Shown here: positions 56,658-64,000 of the stretch, piece by piece
Position numbering within the stretch: the first letter of the stretch is position 1
How the letters are laid out: each line of letters starts with the position of its first letter
Origin: Jaapia argillacea MUCL 33604
Lineage: Eukaryota > Basidiomycota > Agaricomycetes > Jaapiales > Jaapiaceae
Direction: 5' to 3'
Assembly (NCBI GenBank): GCA_000697665.1
Contig: KL197709.1
Coordinates: 783,877 to 847,876, forward strand
DNA: 64,000 bases
Program-made: the position numbers and the translations under genes
Notes under the pieces: model-generated
Told to the model about the DNA's origin: nothing
Database searches by the model: none
Seen by the model: the letters and a program-made list of their open reading frames with translations, nothing else

Positions 56658-57995
56658 ATGGCTCCCATCAAGACAGTGAGTGGTTTCTAGACGGTCTTTT
56701 GAAGTGAGGAGGGTCGCTGATCGGTTTATTGAGCAGCAATGGACACGCTTGATTCGCTTTGTCGCGGTTGAGACCTCACAGATCCATCTCGGTCAACCAG
56801 TTGAGCCCAAACTCGATGGTGAGCCCTCTTCCAATCCAACTCAAATACTCACTTCTAACATAACGCTAGTCGGTCTTGCCGCACACGAGCGCAAGACCAT
56901 CAGGGCCTACGAGATCCTTGGTTCAGCCTTGGACCCAGCCGCCCAAGTCACGAACAAAATCTTGACTGTGAAAGAACTCCTTTCGCCATTGTCACGGGAG
57001 GAAGTGGGGACTGTCAGGTGTTTGGGATTGAATTACGCTGACCACGCTGTATGTCCTTCCGCCTTCCCTTGTCTCACACACTTTCTCACTTGCGTGGATA
57101 ATAGGCTGAGGCGAACCTCACGAAGCCAGCGTATGTCCACACACTCTTATCCCTTTACCCGGGACCAACTAACGAACTCGGCCATTTAGCGCCCCCGTCC
57201 TCTTCTACAAACCACCAACGTCCCTCATCGGTCCCTCAGCCCCAATCCACATTCCCCGCGTAGCTCAACCAGTCGACCATCACTTGTCAGACTACGAAGT
57301 CGAACTTGTAGTCGTCATCGGCAAAGCTGCAAGGGATGTGAGCGAAGCCGAGGCTTTGGATTACATCGTGGCATACACAGGTGGGAACGATGTGCGTGAC
57401 TTCTCGTTCCCTCCCTAGAAGTTCTCACCCTGAGAGCGAGATACTTTTTGTTGGGTTGGTGTTGGGTTGTTAGGTTTCGTTCAGGACTCATCAGTTCGCC
57501 ACGTCTCAATGGGGTTTCTCAAAGTCATTCGGTGAGTCTCCCCCCTTTATCTTCCTGTCTCACTCACCTCGCCGTGCTTGTTGGATCTAGATGACTCGAA
57601 TCCTCTGGGCCCATGCCTCGTCTCTGCAGCAGCTTTCGGTGATCCTCAAAAGGTCCCTCTCAAGTGTATCTTGAACGGAAAAACCATGCAAGACGGCACA
57701 ACCGCGTACGTTGCCCTCTCCTCCGCCTTCATCTTCCCCACGCACTAACACCCCGATCCCCAGTGACCAAATCTTCAACATAACTCAAACGATCTCTTTC
57801 CTCTCTCAAGGCACGACCCTCCTCCCAGGCTCCATCATCTTGACTGGCACACCAAAGGGTGTAGGCTTCGTCAAGAAACCACCTGTTGTACTCAAGAACG
57901 GTGACGAGGTCATCGTTTGGGTCGGTAATGGGATTGGAAGCTGTGTGAACTCGGTTGTGGAGGAGGGCAAGGCGCCGGTCATGACGAAACTTTAA
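56658..57995 (+). CDS. Fumarylacetoacetate hydrolase family protein (FAHD1-like)
   Basis: Eight exons give 303 residues: 56658-56675, 56737-56818, 56870-57048, 57105-57130, 57190-57391, 57474-57531, 57591-57705, 57764-57995. Exon 1 is 18 bases and exon 4 is 26. Family marks: VRCLGLNYADHAAEANLTKP, PVLFYKPPTSLIGP, metal-site DYEVELVVVIGKAARDV, YTGGNDVSFRTHQF, QWGFSKSFDDSNPLGPCLV, and the C-terminal LLPGSIILTGTPKGVGF with the GDEVIVWVGNGIGSCVNSV end. FAH-fold enzymes cleave acylpyruvates, fumarylpyruvate or decarboxylate oxaloacetate using Mg2+ bound by the acidic residues. The exact substrate cannot be told from sequence. No targeting signal is visible, so it is probably cytosolic. Confidence 0.92.
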
Positions 57996-58256
57996 TTGTG
58001 TGGTGTCCACTTGTTCATACTGTAGCCTGAAATCCCTGAGTAGGCATTCACCTCACGGGGGTCAGCCAGGTCACGACGGCTTCCAGAGTCCAGACCCTCA
58101 TCCGCCATTGAAACGAACATAACAGATACGAAGCATGGAAGGGGTATTTAAACAGAGCAATATGTGGACCACCAATACTCGACATGGATTGATCAACCAG
58201 GACTCCCTCTCTATGTAATGACGGAGAATCCTAACCACCGCACACGCCCAGGACAC

Positions 58257-59013
58257 CTATTGACCAGTCGAATAGAATCGCCATGCAAAGTAGGCTCCGA
58301 GAAGGGAGAGTGGGATGAAGTACATCATACTACACGATGAAAACAAGTTTGTCAGTAATTGATATGGGATCTGATTTGAATGGTGAAGCGTGGGAACGTA
58401 CTTTGATCCCTGCTGCACGGCATTCTCGACTGCTGCAGATGATGCTTTTTTGATTTTCTTCAGCTCCTATTTTCGGAGAGAAGGTCGGAATTAGATGGGG
58501 GTTCGCTTGGGGATAAGACGAGGGGGATGGGCTTACCTCGATACCTTCAAAAGATCCGACCAGCATGTCAGGCATCAGGGATCGTGCCTCGTCAGAGTGT
58601 CCGACATCTTCGAAAGCTTCTGTGGCGTCCTTGCCTGTAAGAGGGTTACGGAATTATCAGGGGGCTGTTCGGAGGATAGGGTGGCGCAGGGAGATATTGT
58701 GGCAAGGAGTCATTAGGAGGAGATACTTACCGGCCTCCGCTAACATGACTTCATCTCCTCCAGGATGCTACGTGGCGCGCGACACGAGTTAATTACCGTA
58801 TCTTAAAGGGGGGTGGTAGGGACAAACGTACCTCGTCAACGAATTTTGTAACATCATACACTGTACAAGAACCATTCACGCGTCAGTCAACATTGATCAC
58901 TGTCGCTACCTCGAGATGAACCCCAACGCACCCTTGCCGCTGACGAGCAAATAGAGGTTGTTCTTGTCAACGTGGGCCTGGAGGTCCTCGAGGGTGATGA
59001 CTTTGTCGGACAT
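58257..59013 (-). CDS. CYB5: Cytochrome b5, ER tail-anchored
   Basis: Six exons, 59013-58932, 58860-58832, 58767-58731, 58634-58537, 58466-58402 and 58329-58257, encode 127 residues. The heme domain is clear: VITLEDLQAHVDKNNLYLLV, VYDVTKFVDE, HPGGDEVML with axial His38, and EDVGHSDEA with axial His62, the usual spacing. A Lys/Ala linker leads to a C-terminal membrane anchor (MYFIPLSLLGAYFAWRFY). It passes electrons to fatty-acid desaturases, sterol enzymes and some P450s. In this window it could serve the P450 pair, though nothing beyond general knowledge supports a direct link. Confidence 0.95.
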
Positions 59014-59811
59014 GGCTTTTGGATGGGATAATGAGTGAGTGGGAGCGGGAGGGTGAGGCAAGGACGATAAAGGCCGGTGAGGAGGATATGGGGATGGGGA
59101 AGGAAGAGAGGTTGGAAACTAAAGTGGTGTCAGGTCACCGAAATGCTGAAAATTAGAAGAGGTTCGCTTCGCAGAAACAACAATTTCGTGGGTATTTTGG
59201 ATATATTGGGTAGTTTCTCACGATTTCACGGCGAGATTCTGAGACAGTATTAGCTTTGTTTGAAATTATTGGGTGATTGAGATGAGGTGAAGGTTTTTGG
59301 TTGGCCGTTTCCTCCGGGCGGACGACGATACTACTGTTGTCAAACACAATAGATTGTAATGGTATGGAAGATAGTGAAGGTATATACGCCCGGTATAGTA
59401 CTCGAGTGACCACAGGATACAAAAAGGATACTCAAGCGTGGACCAAGCTAACAATTTTCTTCCACGTGTAAGTAGAGGAGACAATGGCACTCGACAGCCG
59501 TGTCCCTAGGCAAATACGAGTGGGGGTGAGTACGCAAACAGAGGCGTAAAGATAGCATCAGACGGGGACATCAGACGAGTAATAATGAGCAAAGAGAATC
59601 CATGTTGCAAACACGTCGAAGACACGACACAGATTTTCGTGAAAAATAAAACAATGTGCTGCCTTATATACCATGTTTTAAACTCCGCCTCAAATCCGTG
59701 CCACAGCATTCCTGAGCATTGGCCTTGTACCCGCCTTCCGCCTTCACAACCTTATACTCCTTAATTCCTTCCCACCACCAACCAAAGTGCTGGTTGGCTT
59801 CAAATCAAGCC
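59014..59811. other. Intergenic between cytochrome b5 and the FG nucleoporin
   Basis: No gene is seen. It is the divergent upstream region of the two genes; an ATG at 59719 is in frame with the nucleoporin but would add 31 unconserved-looking residues. Confidence 0.5.
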
Positions 59812-62800
59812 ATGGACTCTGCATACGAGTCCTCCGACATCCTAGCCAGCACCAACAAGCCTATAATTCGCCCAAGCGCAGGCGCGGCGGCTTGGTCAAA
59901 AATGTCTACCGTTTTTCAAGTTTCGGCGATCGCGGGTTTGGCTCTGGCTAGTTGGTTCTTGTTTTTACATCTAAAGGTATATGTGAAGAAGTGGCAGGAG
60001 AAGAGTTATCGGTTGTGAGTCACTTTTTTTTGCATGCGTTGATTTGGGTTGACGAGTTGCGTGTGTGTGTGTGTGGTAGGGCGATGAGAAGAAGACACGG
60101 TATTCCGGATGACGACCACCGCCCGTTCAACGTGGCTTTCGCAGCTGCTTCTCGAGCTCAGAAGGATAGAGAAGCTAGGGAGCGAAGAAACGCTTTGGCA
60201 CCACCGCCATCCGGACAGGATCATACCACCACTACCGCCTCCTCTCGTGTTTCGAAACCTCCTGCTCCCGGTGCCGACGGTATGATTAGACAGCGATTAA
60301 CTGCTGACTCTCGTTCTGGTGCGTATCTAATTTCTTACGTTATCTATATTCGATCGCTCGCAGCTGAAGTGCCTTCTATTCGTTACCTTGTTTTTCATAG
60401 AACTTAAAAACAACGTGGTGCCGTCGTGGGTACCTGCATCTAGAAGGGAACCTGCTAATGTCAAACTCTTCGACCAGGATCGGTTGAGGAGGACTGGAAA
60501 TGGACCTGCCTCGTACGTTTAACTGACCTCGCTGTTCGACGCATCCTCTGACTCTGAACTTTATCATAGACTACGCGCTGCTGAGCCTCCTCTCACCGTT
60601 GACTATGCAAACCGATACAACGCCAACGTCTCGCCTTCGCGATCCCAACCTCAGTTACCCGATACTTCACGGCTAAATCGGAAGGGCAAGAAGAACGTTG
60701 ATTGGGATCATGCTCCCTCTGGCACCGGTGAAGCTCGCAAACATGGTCTCACAGATACCGACGCCGAAGAACCAGAACTGGCGAAACGCAGTCGGGTAGA
60801 GGGAGAGGAGCTCATTGACGGTGATGAACACGCCAGCTGGCATGATCGGGACGGCGCTAAATGCAAGAGGGGCTCGAAGCGAGTTGCCAGTCCTGAGGAC
60901 GATGATGAGGTGATTGAGGGGAGAAAGAGGGATAAGAGTAAGAGGGCTAGGAAAGTTTCTGGTGATAAGTTCGTCCCTGCCCCTCATGGAGAAGACGAAG
61001 AAATGGGCGACGAAATAACTGAGATGGAAAGCATACCCAGGGGAAAGAAACGGGATAGGGCTGAAGCTGGGAGTACGTTTGGTGGCGACGAGGAAATTAG
61101 TGAAGAAGGTGAGGGCGTGGAGGAGACGGAGGAGGAGGAGAAGGTCGAGAGAAGGAGGAAGCGGAGGACTATGCAAAGGAGGAAGAGTGAGCAGGCTTCG
61201 TCCTCTTCTCGGGGCAGGAAGAGGGACAGGGACGTCGGGTCTGATGGGGAGAGCGACATGGACTCTACTCATGAACTTGAGGAAGAGGAAACCGGTCATC
61301 ACCGACGAAAGTCATCGAAAGCCAAGTCATCGTCCAGGAAGAAGAGAGGCAAGAAATCGAAATCAGGCTCCGATTCTGACGAGGGTGATGCGGACACTTC
61401 GATGAATACGGATCGTGGAGGTGAGGACGATGGTGTCATGGTTTCGACCGATAAGTTGTGTAAAGGGAGGAAGATTGGCGAGGAATGGGAGACTGGTGGT
61501 GTCACGTACAAGGTTGGACCCAATGGACAGAGGCTGAGACAGGAACTGGTTAAGAAGGCTAAAACGAAGTATTCGATGGTACGTCGTCTACCGTTTCTAT
61601 TGTTCATTTGACCTTCGGTTGCTCATGACGTCGCGGTTGTAGCCAAGGGACTCGGAACATCCAGATAAGAGCGCCAACTTTGAGGTTTTCGTTGAGGTTT
61701 GGTTGACTGAGGAAGAGTATAAAGCTGCGAAGGAACGGGGCGAGTTGGCCTGGCAGGATACACCTCACGCTTCGCCGAAAGCGAGTGTTGAACCGGAGAC
61801 TCCTGGTAACGTTCCCGTGAGTACACAAATCTCCCCTATGCACTTCATACATCTACTATCTTGGAGCCTCTAATTGATCACGCGTTTCATTCCATGTAGG
61901 ATTCACCATCGAAAGCTGGCAAGAACCTGCTCTGGTCCTCGACTTCAACTCGTGAGAGTCCGGCTCCTCGTCGTAGCCAACCTTTCAGACAATCGGTAGC
62001 AACCAACCTCGGCCTTCGTATCAACCCCTTCCAACAGTCCACCTCCAATCATCTACAGCAACACCAACAACCCTCTCGCCCAGGTCGCCGCGTTACATCA
62101 GCCTACAACACCCCGCCTCTTGCACTAGCATTACCTAGCGAGAATCTCAGTGGGAGCACTAACAGTCCGACAACCGCGACAAGGTCGCCGTTTAGGAGCT
62201 TTTCAAAATGGGAGAAACAAGACTTGGAAGCAGAGGCTATGGCTAAGATGAGGCAGAGGGTGCAGGAGCAGAAGAAAAAGGAGGAGGCCAAGAACCCTCC
62301 CGCTCCTTTGAAACCGGCGGCTACCCTTCCAGCTGTTGCGAGTGCGCCATCGGTCCTCAGCGGTTCAGCTCCGGCGTTGACGTTTGCCCTCCCACCTACG
62401 GCTGAGAAACCTGCTTCGGGTGGTGAGACTAAACCCACGCCTCCTTTGTTCAGTTTACCACCTGCCCCTACGCCTGTTGCGCCAACCCCTGCCCCTTCAT
62501 CGGAACCTGCCAAGACGGAACAACCGAAACCCGCTTCGTCCGCTCCTCTATTGCCGTCGTTTTCACTCCCCAGTGCACCTTCCCCGTCGCCATTCGGTAT
62601 CCCAGCTCCGGCTTCACAGAATGCATCTGATGCCAACAAGCCGAAACAGGCTGCACCGCTGCCGTTCTCCCTGAAACCTGCACAACCGAGTCAATCGAAG
62701 CCATCATTTTTTGCGCCGCCAGCTAGCACCACCTCCGCGCCTGCGCCGAGCGCTCCTCCTGCCCCTTCTGCGTTCTCGTTCGGTCCTCCGCCTGCCTCGA

Positions 62801-64000
62801 AACCTCAAGGTGCACCTGCCTCGAGTGTACCCAATTTCTTTGGTAACAAAGGATTTGGCGCTCCGACCTCAGGTGCGCCTGCAGCCCCGACTGCGCCATC
62901 AGGGACGTCATCACCTGCGCAGGTGCAAGAGACCTCGAAACCCATGTTCTCCTTTGGAATCACTGCTCCTTCGAGTGGAGCACCTTCGACGACATCAGCC
63001 GCACCCGCATCCGCTCCGCCTGCCACTCAGTCACAGAAAGATTCGAAGCCAAGTTTCTCTTTTGGCGTTAATGGTAGCAATCCTCCTTCTACAAATGGGG
63101 GGATCCCTTCGTTCTTCGGTACAGGTCCTCAGGCTTCGAAGCCTCCACTCAGTATTTTCGGTGCGGCACAGACTGAGCAGAAGAAGCCTGAAGAAGCAAA
63201 GGCGGATGAAGGAGCCGCTCCTGGGGGTTCGTCGTTATTGTCACGAGTTGGAGGATTTGGCGCACCTGCTGCTGGAGCCAGTGCAGGGAATGGGAATACC
63301 TTCTCCTGGGGTAACAACAATGGTTTCTCCGCACTCGCGAACGGTGCTCAGACCGCAAAGCCTGTTTCCGCATTTGGTGGCCCTTCCATGCAAACGTCTT
63401 CAAACGGTACCCCATCTGCGCCTGCCAACGGCGCTGCTGAAGCTCCGAAGCCTAAATTCAACTTTGGCATGCCCGCATCGGGACGTGGCAGTCCCTCCCT
63501 CATCACCCAACCCGAGGCACCGAAACCCGCAACTTCGCCTTCCACGTTTGGCGGGTTTGGAGCGCCACAAACTCCTGCCCCCGCAGGAAATTCATCGGCA
63601 CCTACATCATTCGGGTTTGGTGGGACTACTTCAACACCGGCTGCGACCACCACGACCCCATCACAGCCACAACAACCTCCTAAGTTTGGTTTCGGAATGT
63701 CGACGACTCCAGCTGCTTCGCCATCGGGTGCTTCGATTTTCGGTGGGGGTGGTCCGTTGACATCGGGGAATACAGTTGCTGTGTTTGGGGATAGTTCCGT
63801 TCCCAAACCTGCGACCAGTGCACCAACATTCCCGTTTGGAGGTGGAGGTACTGCCGCACCCAAGAACAATGAGCCATCTAACCCCATGCTTTCATTTGGA
63901 GACAGTGGCGCGTCGGCGAAACCGGCGGAGACTGCGAAATTGTCGTTTGCGTTTGGTCCAGCATCGTCGACCCCAGCCACTTCCACCGGACCCGGTGGCC
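59812..64000 (+). CDS. FG-repeat nucleoporin with N-terminal membrane segment (partial)
   Basis: Six exons are visible, the last open at the right edge: 59812-60014, 60080-60318, 60401-60512, 60570-61578, 61643-61816, 61900 onward, about 1279 codons so far. Residues 35-55 (FQVSAIAGLALASWFLFLHL) form one membrane segment followed by basic KVYVKKWQEKSYRLAMRRRH. A disordered part comes next, rich in Lys/Arg patches that look like nuclear signals (KRDKSKRARK, RRRKRRTMQRRK) between acidic runs. NFEVFVEVWLTEEEYKAAKERGE is a short folded-looking element. The last exon holds FG repeats: FSFG, FGFG, GFGAP, FFG, FNFG and SIFG, spaced by Ser/Pro/Ala linkers. Such repeats form the transport barrier of the nuclear pore. 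The layout resembles vertebrate POM121 (membrane anchor plus FG tail). A fusion of two genes seems unlikely because all exon phases fit. Confidence 0.85.

Noticed and set aside
62711-63760. 349-codon plus-strand open frame inside the nucleoporin
   Set aside because: It is out of frame with the FG repeats. The real frame (from 61900) gives FSFG/FGFG motifs and stays open to the edge; the other is an Arg/Leu/Pro-rich shadow of low-complexity DNA. The minus-strand frames at 62103-62639 and 63348-63986 are also shadows.
1-64000. tRNA, rRNA and CRISPR arrays
   Set aside because: No cloverleaf-like sequence with a convincing T-arm, no rRNA-like conserved stretch and no regularly spaced identical repeats were seen by eye; a tRNA scan would settle the first point.

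Overview
The window is nuclear DNA of a filamentous basidiomycete, most likely an Agaricomycete. Nearly every recognisable gene is split by many short introns (about 50-65 bases, GT..AG), genes lie close together on both strands, and several families are typical of mushroom-forming fungi: multi-copy F-box proteins, 15-exon P450s, fungal HNH-domain proteins, a CipC-like DUF3759 protein and a TRP-like channel. I see no rRNA, tRNA, CRISPR or bacterial-style operon. Two unresolved bases (N) lie at 23704 and 50216.

Left part (1-24.9 kb). A partial TRP-like membrane protein runs off the left edge. It is followed by three F-box-type genes on the minus strand (one broken, two intact and recently tandem-duplicated with their flanks). 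Next come three minus-strand genes: a WHI3-like two-RRM protein, a small PPxY membrane protein and the 12-exon PP4R3/PSY2 gene. The last is divergent from an NDUFAF5 homologue. A fourth F-box family member lies inverted at 20.6-22.2 kb. From 22.2 to 24.9 kb there is only decayed repetitive sequence.

Middle part (24.9-45.2 kb). A three-exon membrane protein, a CipC-like protein and PAPS reductase (MET16) precede two tandem P450 genes whose 15 exons have identical lengths. Then come SPT3 (SAGA) convergent with DDI1, and ATG29 divergent from a GH5 glucanase-like gene. Housekeeping functions here cover sulfate assimilation, transcription, ubiquitin-proteasome shuttling, autophagy and glucan hydrolysis.

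Right part (45.2-64 kb). An accessory block (45.5-54.0 kb) repeats a two-gene module: a plus-strand HNH-domain gene and a minus-strand PNPOx-fold gene, in the order HNH1, PPOX1, HNH2, PPOX2, HNH3. Both PPOX genes and HNH1 are open, HNH2 and HNH3 are decayed, and HNH2 carries a 790-bp TA-flanked MITE. Then follow cdc14 (septation network), an FAH-family hydrolase, cytochrome b5, and a large FG nucleoporin with an N-terminal membrane segment that runs off the right edge.

The most notable signals are: the amplified HNH/PPOX module, in which the only open HNH copy has lost a histidine that the broken copies keep; recurrent GC-AG introns; the conserved 11-base micro-exon in both P450s; the MITE with a recurring subterminal motif; and the POM121-like layout of the nucleoporin.
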